64,000 nucleotides of DNA from positions 400,800,491-400,864,490 of the forward strand of contig NC_057811.1 in assembly GCF_018294505.1 (NCBI RefSeq). Reading direction: 5' to 3'. The stretch is from Triticum aestivum (lineage: Eukaryota; Streptophyta; Magnoliopsida; Poales; Poaceae). This document shows positions 33,471-44,501 of the stretch, in pieces. The position numbers were made by a program, and so were the translations under genes. How positions within the stretch are numbered: the stretch's first letter is position 1; every line of letters starts with the position of its first letter. The notes beneath the pieces are model-generated. The model saw only the letters and a list, made by a program, of their open reading frames with translations, was not told the DNA's origin and did no database searches.

Positions 33471-34171
33471 CTTCACGGCGGTAGGGTCTTCACGAAGATC
33501 TGCATGCCGCCACGCATGTGCTTGCTGATCCGGTCTGGGAGCTGCATGTTGCCACGCAGGTGCCAGCCCAGCTGGTTGGGCTGGCAGCTGCATGCGAACG
33601 GCGGTGGAGACTTGACTGGTGTGGGCCTGGCAGTGGCCCTGCTGGCGTCCTTGGTGAGGGCCTTGCCGGGTGGCCTGGCAAGGGTCTTGCCGTGGCGTGC
33701 TGTCGTCCCCGGGAAGGATCTTGCCGGGGGTCTTGTGGCTCTCCTCGGCAAGGATCTTGCCGAGGACCATTGTCTTTTAATCCTCATCTGATCTTGAATA
33801 TTCCTTGGTCTTGACAAAGATCTGCATGCCATGATGGAGGTGCCTCCCGAGCCCTAGTTCCATCGTTGTTGGTTGAGTTGGAACCCGCGGGCTCGAGGGT
33901 GGCTCACTCCGCTGGTGTTGGACGAGCCGCCCCGACAAGGGCCTTGCCGGGGTCGCGGAGGCTGCCCCGGCAAGGGTCTTGCCGGGGGAACCTGCTTCGT
34001 CTCTCTGCTCTTTTGTGATCTTGGCCTTGGCGTTGCTCTGGCTGTCTTGAGCTTCGGTTTTACCTCAGTTCACCTCCCATGTTCCGCTCGGTGCGGCCGT
34101 CGGCGCGGCTCTGACTGTCCGTGCACAGGTAAAGGGGTACAAAGGCGTGCCCCTTCTTTTGTACACCGACA
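33471..34171 (-). repeat. Partial 3' LTR of the reverse gypsy element
   Basis: On the minus strand the LTR begins TGTCGGTGTACAAAAGAAGG at 34171, directly after the purine-rich GGCCCGGGGGCTCC. It runs left for about 700 bases and meets the truncated Athila-like LTR at 33470. No CA end is visible there, so the LTR is probably truncated. Repeated AAGGGYCTTGCCGG-like phrases occur within it and also near 61.9-62.3 kb. Confidence 0.65.
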
Positions 34172-34637
34172 GGAGCCCCCGGGCCTGGGCCACACATAAG
34201 TGCGACACGTTGTTGGGCCAGGCCCAAAACGGTGCGCGGGCAGGAGGGGCGGTTTTTACTGCGGTAATTTTCCGTCTGCTGCGCTTCCCCACGACCCGCG
34301 TTGAATGCGCGACGTGGGAAGGGTGCGTACGTGACGTGGGCAGCACGCATGGGGCAGTTTCCGCAGGCATGCGTCACATCACGATACAGGGGCGGCTCGC
34401 GCCTTCCCCATGAAGAGGGAGAGGCGTAAAGGCGCGGCCCATTTACTAAATGGGGCCGGGTCACGTCTTCAAGGTGTCCACACCCCACGATCACGGGGTG
34501 GGGAGAGGTCGCTTCACCCGTCCCCTCGGTTCTGCACGTTCGCCATGCGTCCTCCATGCGCTTGGGGTGGCAAGCGGTGGAGACGGGAAACCGGGCCGTC
34601 ACTGGTTGGGGCAGCGGGTCGGTCTCAATTCCCTGCG
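34172..34637. other. Non-coding interval of the reverse gypsy, upstream of the opposite-strand ORF
   Basis: This is GC-rich sequence beginning with the polypurine tract (34172-34190 on the minus strand). The LARD insertion starts at 34638. On the plus strand it is followed, after removing the LARD, by a TATA-like TTTATAATG (54353) and the B3-like ORF, so it could serve as that ORF's promoter region. Confidence 0.5.
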
Positions 34638-35111
34638 TGTAACGCCCCGGATCCGATGCGCCAGGTGTCTTCCAGTTATTCGTCGTTGTTGCCATGTCAT
34701 TTGCTTGCATGTTGCATTTTGCCATGTCATCATCTGCATGTCTTTCAAAACTTGCATCCGGTCCTTTTCCCCGTTGTCCGTTTCACGACCCGACTCTCTT
34801 GCACGCACCCGTCGCCCCTCTCAGACCTTGTTTCGTGAGCGGGAGTAAAACATTCTCAGAATGGGCCGAGATTTGCCGAGTGGCGTTGGTATAACACCGG
34901 TAGACCGCCCGTCAAATTTCGTTCCATTTGGAGGTCGTTTGATGCCCCAACAGTTAACCGCGTAGCCCGAAACCCCTCTCTCTTTGCAGCCCAGCACCCC
35001 TCCACCACAGCCCACTAGCCCATCCTAACCCCCTCCATGCTCTCGGTCGTTCGATCACGATCGTGTGGGCGAAAACCGCACCTCATTTGGACACTCCTAG
35101 CTCCCTCTACC

Positions 35112-35119
35112 TATAAATA
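35112..35119 (+). promoter_or_regulatory. TATA box in the LARD 5' LTR
   Basis: TATAAATA sits about 40 bases upstream of AAACCCTAGTTCC, a typical plant transcript-start context. The same arrangement is kept in the 3' LTR at 47979-47986. It is the likely LTR promoter. Confidence 0.6.
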
Positions 35120-35757
35120 TGCCTCCCCCTTCCAAATTCGCAGTCAAAACCCTAGTTCCTCTCTTCCCCGCGCCACCGGACACACCCTCCCGACGGCCGG
35201 ATATGTCCGCCGCCCGTAGCCACCTCACCCCAGCCAATCCCCAGCCTCCACGTCAGCTCCGCCGCCTCCCGTGGCCAATGGGAGCGCGCCACGCGTCGCC
35301 CCGCGCCTCCCGCGCCGTGCGCCGCCGCCTTGCCGCAGATCCGGCGAGCCGCCGCACGGATACGGCCGGCCCCGACTCCCTCCGGCCTTCCCCGTCCTCG
35401 CCGACCTCCTCCGGCCGCCTCCCGCGCCGTCGCCGGCCGCCTCGTCGCCGGATCCGGCGGGTGGGACGAGATCCACCCGCCCGGCCATCCAAACACGGCC
35501 CCCATCCCGCATCAGCTCGTCCAGGGTCATCCTCGTCCCGTTTTCGCGAGGGTAAAAAATCTGCCAAGTCCCTGAGATTTTGCATTATGTACTCTTGTTC
35601 ATCATGCCATAACTTCATGCATATAGCTCCGTTTTGCATGTACGATATGCCAAAATGTTCATCAAGAGATGCTCTTCATTTTGTTCCATTGTGCCATGCT
35701 TGTTTGAGGTCATCTTGGTGCCCTAATCATCGTTGCAAGAGTGCTATATGCTGTTAA
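35119..35757 (+). other. GC-rich open frame downstream of the LTR TATA box (exon-like block)
   Basis: A 212-codon open frame begins MPPPSKFAV just after the TATA box and is very rich in Pro, Arg and Ser. The 3' LTR keeps a shorter version (47986-48585), closed by a TGA. The block has GC content and CpG density like a grass first exon, and its end, GAGGGTAAAAAAT (about 35550), resembles a splice donor. No protein family is recognised. I do not claim a functional protein: GC-rich sequence tends to stay open by chance. Confidence 0.35.
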
Positions 35758-37973
35758 CTGCTGTCTGCTATCAGAACTTGGTGATTTGTCTTTTTCATTG
35801 CATTTTGTGTGTGCATCCTATGAGCATGAGCTCTACATGTGTTTTGAACTTCATCGTGCCATATTTACAGGGGTTCTTGTCTTGTATTTTTGTGATATAT
35901 GTGGTGACTAGCACAACCATGCAAATTAGCCTCCATAATGTTGCTGATTTCTGTGACTTAGTCATTTCTGCGAAATCTATAGCTGTAACATTGTGATGCC
36001 ATGTAAATCTGCTGCTACCATGAGTTCTATGCATAATCAGGAGATGCTCACGAAGGAGCTTTTGTTATACATGTTATGTTATATCCATCCATGCCCTTGC
36101 TTGCATTTATAGCCTGCTGTAGCTTGTTGTAATCTTGCTCCAAACGTGCTAAATAATGTTGCTGTCAGCCTGTTAACATGAAATTCAGTTTTGACATGTG
36201 TTTTGCTAGCGATCCATGCACCCTATGAACTTTATATTGCCATTCTTAGATTCATGAACATGCCTTATTACTGTTGGTTACCTTCACATGCCATGAAATA
36301 CTTTGTGATGAGTGATTTGAGCTTGCAAAGATGCCTTCATAATTCTGTTTATGCCATGCTCAGTTTTTCTGCCAAGTCTGAATCTGTTTATGAAACTTGC
36401 TATGTGTACATGGGTGCCATCATATCTTCTGTTCCTTTTCGACTCGTGATCAGTAAGGGACTTTTGTTCTATGCAACTAGTAGATTCATACAATTCCTTT
36501 GTTTGCTATGATCTGTTCCTGTAGCATGTTGTTTGATAGCTCTAAACTTTGCAACCTGATGTTATTTCTGCCATGTCCAGTAATTTCTACCAAGTCTGCG
36601 AAGGTTTTATTATTTGCTATCTTGCCATGTCCTTTTGAGCATGTTCTGGTGATTTCTGGAGACAGCTCAGTGTTCATGTTTTGTCGTGATTTACCTGTAC
36701 TTCACGTCCATGCCTTTTGTTCTCATGTTGTGGTGCTGTAGCATGTTGTTTTGATGCTTGCAAGATGCCTAGTTGCTGTTTTGGACAGATTGTTGTTATA
36801 TCTTGTTTGGAGTGGATGTGTTGCACCGTTGCTCCGTTTGGAGTGTGCTCTATATGAAACTTGCTTAGAATTGCATGTAGTTTCATATTATCATGTTGCA
36901 TCCTTGTTTTGAGGTGTTTGCTTGATGGTTGTATCCATTTTGCATCAATGCCATGTTTAACTTGTTTTGCTCATATCTTCTAGGCCGTAGCTCCGAACTA
37001 AATGAACTTTATATGTAACTTGACTAGAATTTCGTGTAGATCATCTTGGTGCATTTAACTTGCTGTTTAACAACTTGAACATAAGGTTTATTCAGATCTG
37101 GACCAATTTCAAAATTGTATATGAGGACTTACCGGAATTTATCTATGTTGTTTCCGGCCTCATTTAAACTTGCTTTGATGTGTTGCTTTTGTATGCATCA
37201 TCTCTTTCCATGAGTAGATTCATGTAGCCTTGTCATGCATCATACTTGATTGAGCATAATGCCTTGTTCATGTGTGGTGTGTTTACCTTGTGGTGTGCTT
37301 CTTCTCGATAGTTCCTGTTTCGTTGTGATCGTGAGGACTCGTTCGTCTACGCTTGGTTTGTCTTCGTGGCTTCATCTTCTTCATGGACCCGTTCTTCTTC
37401 CTAGCGGGATTTCAGGCAAGATGACCGTAACCTTGGATCTCATTACTATCATTGCTATGCTAGTTGCTTCATTCTATCGCTATGCTGCGCTACCTATCAC
37501 TTGCTCTTCAAGCCTCCCAAATTGCCATGAAACCACCTCTAACCCTTGTCACCCTTCCTAGCAAACCATTGTTTGGCTATCTTACCGCTTTTGCTCAGCC
37601 CCTCTTATAGTGTTGTTAGTTGCAGGTACAGGTTTTGCGATGATCATGACGCGAGAGCGATGTTACTTGTTTTGGGAGTTCTTCTTCTGCTTCTTCTTCG
37701 ATCAGGGGATAGGTTCCAGGTCGGCAGCCTGGGCTAGCAGGGTGGATGTCGTTTGAGTTTCTGTTTGTGTTTCATCCGTAGTCGGATGTTGATCTTATGT
37801 ATGATGTATTGATGTATTCTTGCGACATCTGTATGCCTTGTATGTATCCCCATCTATTATGTAATGTTGATGTAATGATATCCACCTTGCAAAAGTGTGT
37901 CAATATGCGGTTCTATCCTTGGTGGGACCTTCGAGTCTCTTTAGGATAGTATCGCATATTGGGCGTGACAAGT

Positions 37974-37986
37974 TGGTATCAGAGCC
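37974..37986 (+). promoter_or_regulatory. Primer-binding site of the LARD, initiator tRNA-Met type
   Basis: TGGTATCAGAGCC stands three bases after the 5' LTR and is the classic complement of initiator tRNA-Met. Confidence 0.9.
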
Positions 37987-38144
37987 TCGACCGACCATAG
38001 GAGCCCCCTTGATTGATCGTGTAGTTTGGCCGTTGTTGAGTCTAGAAGAAAACTGTTTTCAGAGTCTAGTTATATCGGAGAGTAGGAATTCTTTTTACTC
38101 CTCGGCCCCCTTCGTTGCTCTGGTGAGAAATCTTGAAGTTGGTG

Positions 38145-38754
38145 TGTCGTGGAATCGTCACGGCAGATGTCCTAGTGTGAGGACTTAGTCGTGAGGCCAA
38201 CGCATCTATGCGGTAGCTTGAGAGGGGTTGGGCGGAATCGAGAGACGCAACACAAGACAAGGATTTAGACTGCTTCGGGCCCCGGGAAACATCATCCGGT
38301 AATAGCCCTACATGCTGTTTGTGGCTAGGTCTCATTATGATCATGAGAGAGTCGCCGGTAAGCCGGCTCTTTGTGTCTAGCCCTAGAGATTGTTTCTTGT
38401 TTCTTGTCCCACTTTCGGGTGCCCTGCCCCTCCTTATATAAGTTAGAGGGGCGGGTTACATGCGAAGTCCTAGTAGGACTAGGACTAGTCTATCTTTTCC
38501 TACAAGTTGAATACAAGTCCGGATCTTGCTTCCACGTAAAGGAAATATTCATCATCCCTTTCTCCTTAAGCCAGCCCACCAGAGTATAAGCCAGCCTACT
38601 AGGCCTTGGGTCTTGTCGTCCGCCTGATCCGCCCGCCGGGTTACTAATGAGTCGCCAAGATCGGGCAGGTTATCTGTGAATCGCCAAGCTCCGGGCGGGT
38701 CACCAGTGAGTCGCCAATCGCGGCCGGGTCATACCGCGGGATATATCCCCGACA
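38145..38754 (-). repeat. 3' LTR (in element orientation) of the 610-base-LTR element
   Basis: It is nearly identical to 43892-44501. A TATA-like CTTATATAAG (about 38432) marks the promoter region in this family. The adjacent polypurine tract is at about 38755-38766. Confidence 0.9.
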
Positions 38755-39420
38755 TTAGCCCCCAGTTTAATTTGGATTTATCCATGTTAAACTAATCCTG
38801 TAAAATAAACACAAGAACAAACTTGATAGGTTGTGCTCCGGGTTAAATTTTTGTAAGCCGGCACCTGATCATCTTTAAATCCTTGTCATTTCCTTCTTGA
38901 TACATGCCCATGAACTCATAGCAAATCTCCTTTAGTAGATATGTTCAAACTTTGTGAATGCAAAAAAGATCCAGATACTTCTTTTGAGAAATCCGGGTCA
39001 ATAGGCCAGCTTCAGAGTCAATTTGCTAGCATTGATCTCTTGTAGAGAAATATTGTAAGAAATAATCCACTTGAATAGGCTTCCAAAGCGCCGGCTTAAA
39101 ATATATTGGTCTTGAAATACTCATCTGACTTTCAGCCGGCTTGAAGAGGTAAAACTTGCCGGTTTATCATAACCAAAATTGCCGGTTTGTAAATATTGAT
39201 AGCACCAAGTCATAACTGTTGCCGACGTCGGGTCATAATTATTGGTGACACCGGATCATGATTGTTGCAAACACCGGGTCAACCTGATCTGCTCAAAGCT
39301 GAGAATTTGAAGATTTTTTCCCCTTATGTATATCACCTGTAGCCCCAATTGCCGGGTTGTCATGCTTGCAGCAACCTGGGACTTGTAATTGCCTTATGCT
39401 CATAAAACGTCAACCAGTGC

Positions 39421-39880
39421 AGCCCCCAAGGGCTGGGTCATTATGCAATAATGAGTAGGGACTTTGTAAATATGATCATGTAAACTGGAGCAGCAACGTG
39501 TAGCCCCCAAGGGCCGGCTCAGTAAAATATTACTGAGCTGGGACTTTGTATATAATTCATTGATAATAACATCATATGATGTAATCTCCACCATGGGGCT
39601 TGAACCCACGTCCATAAGGTTAAGAGCTTTGTACTCTACCAACTGAGTAGTGGATTTTTCAATGTAATGGATTAAGGCTTATGTACCTTGAATTTTCGAC
39701 AGGAGCAATTGGTAGCCCCCAAGGGCCGGCTCATTACAATGTGATGAGTCGGGTCTTCACTAAGTTGAGCAAAAAATGTATTTACATTAGCCCCCAAGTG
39801 CCATGGTGCATGCTGGCAGTGACATGGGACTTGCATATTTGATGTGATCTCAATTTAAATAATGTAGCCCCCAAGTGCCG
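39421..39880 (-). repeat. Repeated polypurine-tract-like motifs
   Basis: AGCCCCCAAG occurs at about 39421, 39502, 39714, 39789 and 39866, often extended to GGGCCGGCTCA. The minus strand reads CTTGGGGGCT, like the terminal polypurine tract at 38755. Spacing is roughly 75-210 bases, and the tRNA-like sequence lies between two of the copies. Confidence 0.75.
39585..39655 (-). tRNA. tRNA-Lys(CUU)-like sequence (pseudogene) inside the LTR element
   Basis: The minus strand can be laid on plant tRNA-Lys(CUU). The D arm is ACTC-AGTTGGTA-GAGT. The anticodon loop CTCTTAA keeps anticodon CTT. The T arm is GTGGG-TTCAAGC-CCCAT. The acceptor pairing is TCCAC/GTGGA. The B box GGTTCAAGCC is a perfect match to consensus. 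The A box lacks one or two bases at positions 8-10. Several changes from the standard gene keep pairing (D stem G-C to A-T, acceptor C-G to T-A). The anticodon stem has two mismatches, and no CCA follows. A working tRNA is unlikely. It could be a captured tRNA gene, a tRNA-derived SINE head, or a relic of primer copying. Confidence 0.72.
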
Positions 39881-40669
39881 GGTCGTAAGCCTGCAGCGAC
39901 TCGGGACTATTCTTTCCATTATAGAATAAATCATATCCATTGATAAAATAATAGCCATTGCGCCAAAGCGACTTTGAATACCTCATCTACTGATAAGTCA
40001 ATCCGGAGTTTAAATACCCGGCGGCTCTTGGCCGATGGCGATCTAATACGCCTCCATTGTAAGCCGGAATTTGTACAACCCGGCGGCTTATAGCCTTTGA
40101 GAAAATCAAGAATTGATAACCCTTTTGAAACACCAATTTCAATCTTTGATGATGGGCTTGAATTTAATCATTTATGTAAGTCATAGCTCTGTAAATCCTG
40201 CAGAGTTTAAACAACATATGCCCTGGCGACTTAACGTCAAAAACCAGGGCGGGTAACCACCCAAATGTAGTCTTATCCTACACATAATTAGATCACAAGA
40301 TCCCTTGGCGGTTTACCGCAGGGCGGGTCATAATATCTCACATATAACCATTGATATGTAACAAGGAGTCACAGATAAGCCTGTTATGAATCATAACTTT
40401 GAAACATAACTATAATAATAATATTATACCTGTGATATTGAATTTTCACTGCCGGTTTATGTGACCTGTGCAGTAAGGGTGATAACCCAATCTTTAGAAA
40501 TCAAGACTTCCAAATGTTTATGATTGTCATATGATGGCGACTTATCATTCAAAGTCAAACCGGGTTAAATAGCAACCACTCATATACACTTTAGATATGA
40601 TCAAAAGAGCTTCAAATAAAATCCAAAAATTGTTTGCAAAAAAAAGACTTCAAAAAATTTGAGGCTTCT

Positions 40670-41118
40670 GATTCGAATACGATCAAAAAACCAACCCAAA
40701 GAGGTTAAGCTAAGATTCGAATATGATCATATAGCCCCCAGTGGCTTTGGCGCTGCCGATCAAGAGGGTACCGACAGCTATGTTCTCTTTGGTTCAAATA
40801 CGACCAATGTTTGAACAAGAAGCCCCCAAATGACCTTGAGAGTTGTTTAACGACGCTGATTCGAATACGATCCACGTCGGTTCCCAAAAGGGGTTGAGCT
40901 ATGATTCGAATACAATCAAGAAGCCCCCTTGTGAGCTCGGTAGTGTGCCGATCAAGAGGGTACCGACAGCTATGTTCTCTTTGGTTCGAATACGACCTAT
41001 GTTTGAATAGGAAGCCCCCTAGTGATCATGAGAATATTTAACGACTCTGATTCGAATACGATCAGGGTCACACCAAAAGGGTTAAGCTAAATTCGAATAC
41101 GATCAGCTCCCAGTGGTC
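40670..41118. repeat. Tandem repeat, period about 190 bases
   Basis: GATTCGAATACGATC recurs at 40670, 40858 and 41049, with shared text between (AGAGGGTACCGACAGCTATG twice). There are about two and a half units, with shorter sub-repeats of the same motif. Confidence 0.8.
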
Positions 41119-41218
41119 ATTAAAGCAGGGTACCTATGTTTGGGTTGTGCTTTGTAAAGACTCTTTTTGGTCCCTTTAATTTTTCCTGAGAACTCGAACT
41201 TTGCGAGAGATAAATTCT

Positions 41219-41400
41219 TTTTGAACCAGAAAAACCGGATATTGAGAGTTTCAAAGCTTTGTGATAGACAAATTTACCTTGAACCAGATTTTGAACCGGA
41301 TTTGAGAGCTTCAAAACTTTGTGGCAGATAAATTTCCCTTGAACCGGATTTTAAACCGGATATTAAGAGATTCAGTGCTTTGTGGGAGATGTCAAGTCTC
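41219..41400. repeat. Tandem repeat, period about 60 bases
   Basis: Units starting TTGAACCRGA with AACCGGAT and TTTGTGNNAGA recur at 41219, 41279 and 41339, and a decayed unit follows. Confidence 0.8.
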
Positions 41401-42029
41401 TTGAGCCGGATCTAAACCGGAATCCTTCTTTTTAAGCCAGAAATTTTCTGACGGCCTTTAAACCTTTTCACCAATATGGCGGTAGCCTTCGGGACCGAAT
41501 TATTTCTCCCTCCAATGACCCGGAATTCTTAAATGCATTGAAACCGACCAATGCTGCCGAGTCATATCATTGTAGCCCCCGAGTCTCAAGACGACTCGAG
41601 GAGTTGGCTTTGAGATTCTCCATATTGACTATAGCATAAGGTGTATGTCATTGGTGTTGATAACGCGATGTGAATCCACAGAAGGTTGAGGTGACTGTGG
41701 CGGGTTATAAATGATCCTGTATGAGCCGTGTCAGCAACTCGGCCAATGGTCCCTTCCAACTGGCTGTTTGAAGTTAACCAAACTGTAGTGGCGGCGACTT
41801 GTGCGCCTGCCCATTTGAACCATCCAGTGCAGACGACGGCTGATAATACATGATAATTTGCCTCCAATTTTGTTGGAAGAAAAAACCGGGCTTCCCAAGC
41901 AGTGACTTGCTCACACTCAATAATCAGCTCACGCAGACGGGTGTGGCCCGGTATGTTGATATAGACCAGGCCGCGAGAAACGGATGGTAAAGACAACCGT
42001 TGCATCAGAGGCGGCACAGACAGATGAGC

Positions 42030-42740
42030 CAGCCGTGGCGTTGTAAGCCGGTGGATGGGCGAGTTAACCACATCGTTTTGATGTAGTGAACAATTGTCCT
42101 GCATCAACAATATTGCAAACCAAGACAAAGATAAACTGCTCCTTGATAAAAAATAATATGTATCAATAAAATATATTTTAGATGGATATCACCTGATGTG
42201 CCAGGCCAGAAATAATCCGCCATGAAATTAATGATTGCTAGGTGAAGTTGAAGTCGCTCACGGGTGAACCGGCCGCGGCGTGGTAAACCGGTGCAGACGG
42301 GTGAGTCGACCGTGGCGTTGTAAGCTGGCGCGGACACGTGAACCAGCCGCGAGGGCGGACGGGCGAGTCGTCCGTGGCGTTGTAAGGCTGTGCGGACGAG
42401 CGAGTCAACTGGCGCATTTGATGTAAACCGGACCGCGGTACGCGTGCCCATGAAGCCATGCAGCACTGCCGAACGTGCATCCGCGACATAACACCACCCT
42501 TTTTCTTTTAATAGCTGTCCTACCTAAAAAAGATCACAGACCAGAGATTTTTGTTTTTTGACAAAAGGAATATGTGCCAAATTATATTTAGAAGGATATC
42601 ACTTGATTCGCCCGATCGACAAGCGAGTCGGCCGTGGCATTGTAAAACGGCGTGGACGGGAGAATCGGCCACGGGATCAGACGGGTAAGTCGCCCATAGT
42701 GTTGTAAACCGTCACGGACGAGCGAGTTGTCCTCCACGTT
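42030..42740. repeat. Degenerate repeats around GCCGTGGCGTTGTAA
   Basis: The phrase CCGTGGCGTTGTAA or a close variant recurs near 42032, 42310, 42371, 42633 and 42695, with GACGGGCGAGTCG-like linkers. The spacing near 42310-42371 is about 60 bases. Two blocks are separated by AT-rich sequence. Confidence 0.7.
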
Positions 42741-42779
42741 GCAAGCTGTCTGAATCGCGCGCCTGCTGTCTGAATCGCG

Positions 42780-43871
42780 CGTCATGGTGACTCAAAAGAT
42801 TGTTGGAAGTGACAGAATAAAAAACGCCAGCAAAAAACTCTTGAGCTGAATAGATCTGCGAGTATAAAATAGCACGAGCAGACAACATATGTTTTGTATA
42901 ATACGCACTTAATACGTAGAGTAATTTAACGGAGATGAGTGCACCTGATTACATCCGTAGACATCTGCAGAGCATTTTGGAAACAAGGCGAGGCAGCATG
43001 GCCGGGGTGGCTCGACGCGCCGACAAGGTAACTTGGTGGCGGCAACTTGTGGCAGCAGAACCGGTTCAACCCGGCGGCAGACATCGGCGAAGGATGATCA
43101 GCGCCGGCGACTTACACCCAGCAAGATGAGACCACGACATCGGGCTTCGGCAGCGGAGGCGGCAGCCTCTGGTGCGATGGTACTTTTTGCTTTGAATAAT
43201 GATTGACTGGTCTAACCAGCAGCCGCTGGTCAGTTCCATCTAATGTAAAGTGCTTCGCGTGGGAAGTAGCAATCCTAGTTGAACACCAAAGTGCTAGTAT
43301 TAGTTAATGCAGTCTTCATCTTCGTGCCCATCAAGTAGTAGTACTACTGTCAATCGGACAGCCTTTTTAGTTTCTGGTCTTTCTAATTCTTTCCAATTGC
43401 TGCCAGCAGATTCCTTCAGTACACGGACTCGATCCGCGGTCGCTATCGGCGCCTGCCTTTTATTTCTTCTCAGAAGGCAACAACAGTTTTCCTCCCTTCG
43501 GGACTTGTACTGTGTCGAGAGCAGCAGCATAAAAACCGCAACGGCAGGCTAAACCTGCTTTTGTCTTGTATTCCTGCCGGTTTAGCAGAACTAAAACGCT
43601 TCGGGACCTGAGCCTGTCACCCCATAGTAGCGATTTGAGGGACTCGGTGGATCAGACAGCGAGGCGGATCCGACAACAACAGATCGCCTTGCGTTGGCGG
43701 CGAACAGAACGCCAAAACCCTAATAATTTAACTTTTTTTTCTCAATCTCATATACGCTGTGCCAGCACTCCTTCATCTGGCTTTATCGCGTCGACTCTTC
43801 TTGAACCGGACAGTCGCAAGCTTCTCGATCCATGAAGAATCCCTCCAAGAACTCAACACCACCGTGCGCAA
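42780..43871 (-). other. Leader region of the 610-base-LTR element
   Basis: This is the sequence following the PBS on the minus strand. Only short frames are present; the first, reading MDREACDCPVQEEST from about 43833, stops early. I see no gag homology. Confidence 0.55.
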
Positions 43872-43889
43872 GCCCCACGGTGGGCGCCA
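43872..43889 (-). promoter_or_regulatory. Primer-binding site complementary to tRNA-Lys(CUU)
   Basis: The minus strand reads TGGCGCCCACCGTGGGGC, the complement of GCCCCACGGTGGGCG plus CCA. That is the 3' end of plant tRNA-Lys(CUU) as I know it, matching at 18 of 18 bases. It starts two bases after the LTR, as expected for minus-strand priming. Confidence 0.85.
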
Positions 43890-43891
43890 AC

Positions 43892-44501
43892 TGTCGTAGA
43901 ATCGTCACGGCATATGTCCTAGTGTGAGGACTTAGTCGTGAGGCCAACGCATCTTTGCGGTAGCTTGAGAGGGGTTGGGCGGAATCGAGAGACGCAACAC
44001 AAGACAAGGATTTAGACAGCTTCGGTCCCCGGGAAACATCATCCGGTAATAGCCCTACATGCTATTTGTGGCTAGATCTCATTATGATCATGAGAGAGTC
44101 GCCGGTAAGCCGGCTCTTTGTGTCTAGCCCTAGATATTGTTTCTTGTTGCTTGTCCCACTTTCGGGTGCCCTGCCCCTCCTTATATAAGTTAGAGGGGCG
44201 GGTTACATGCGGAGTCCTAGTAGGACTAGGACTAGTCTATCTTTTCCTACAAGTTGAATACAAGTCTGGGTCTTGCTTCCTCGTAAAGGAAATATTCGTC
44301 ATCCCTTTCTCCTTAAGCCAGCCCACCAGAGTATAAGCCAGCCTGCTGGGCCTTGGGTCTTGTCGTCCGTCTGATCCGCCCGCCGGGTTACTAATGAGTC
44401 GCCAAGATCGGGCAGGTTATCTGTGAATCGCCAAGCTCCGGGCGGGTCACCAGTGAGTCGCCAATCGCGGCCGGGTCATACAGCGGGATATATCCCCGAC
44501 A
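43892..44501 (-). repeat. 5' LTR (in element orientation) of the 610-base-LTR element
   Basis: It pairs with 38145-38754 at the same length of 610 bases. The PBS begins two bases from its inner end. Confidence 0.9.

Larger units (their letters stand above)
34638..37970 (+). repeat. 5' LTR of the LARD
   Basis: This 3.3-kb LTR has three zones: a promoter-like start, a GC-rich block (35160-35560), and a long AT-rich, T-biased part (35570-37970). By hand I count about 14 mismatches in the first 345 aligned bases against the 3' LTR, about 4 percent. That suggests an insertion age on the order of one to two million years under commonly used grass rates. Confidence 0.9.
38145..44501 (-). mobile_element. 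Non-autonomous LTR retrotransposon with 610-base LTRs and tRNA-Lys primer site, reverse strand
   Basis: LTRs at 38145-38754 and 43892-44501 are 610 bases each and share the ends TGTCG ... CCGACA. The flanks are TGGTG (38140-38144) and AGGTG (44502-44506), a duplication with one mismatch. Orientation is minus: the PBS for tRNA-Lys lies next to the right LTR and a polypurine tract (GGGGGCTAA on the minus strand) next to the left LTR. The 5.1-kb interior has no gag or pol. It carries repeated polypurine-like motifs, at least three tandem arrays and a tRNA-Lys-like sequence. It is inserted in the internal region of the LARD. Confidence 0.85.

Noticed and set aside
43872..43889. Could the tRNA-Lys match be a tRNA gene end rather than a primer site?
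   Set aside because: Only the 18 bases match, they include the complement of CCA, and they sit two bases from an LTR edge, which is the primer-site arrangement.
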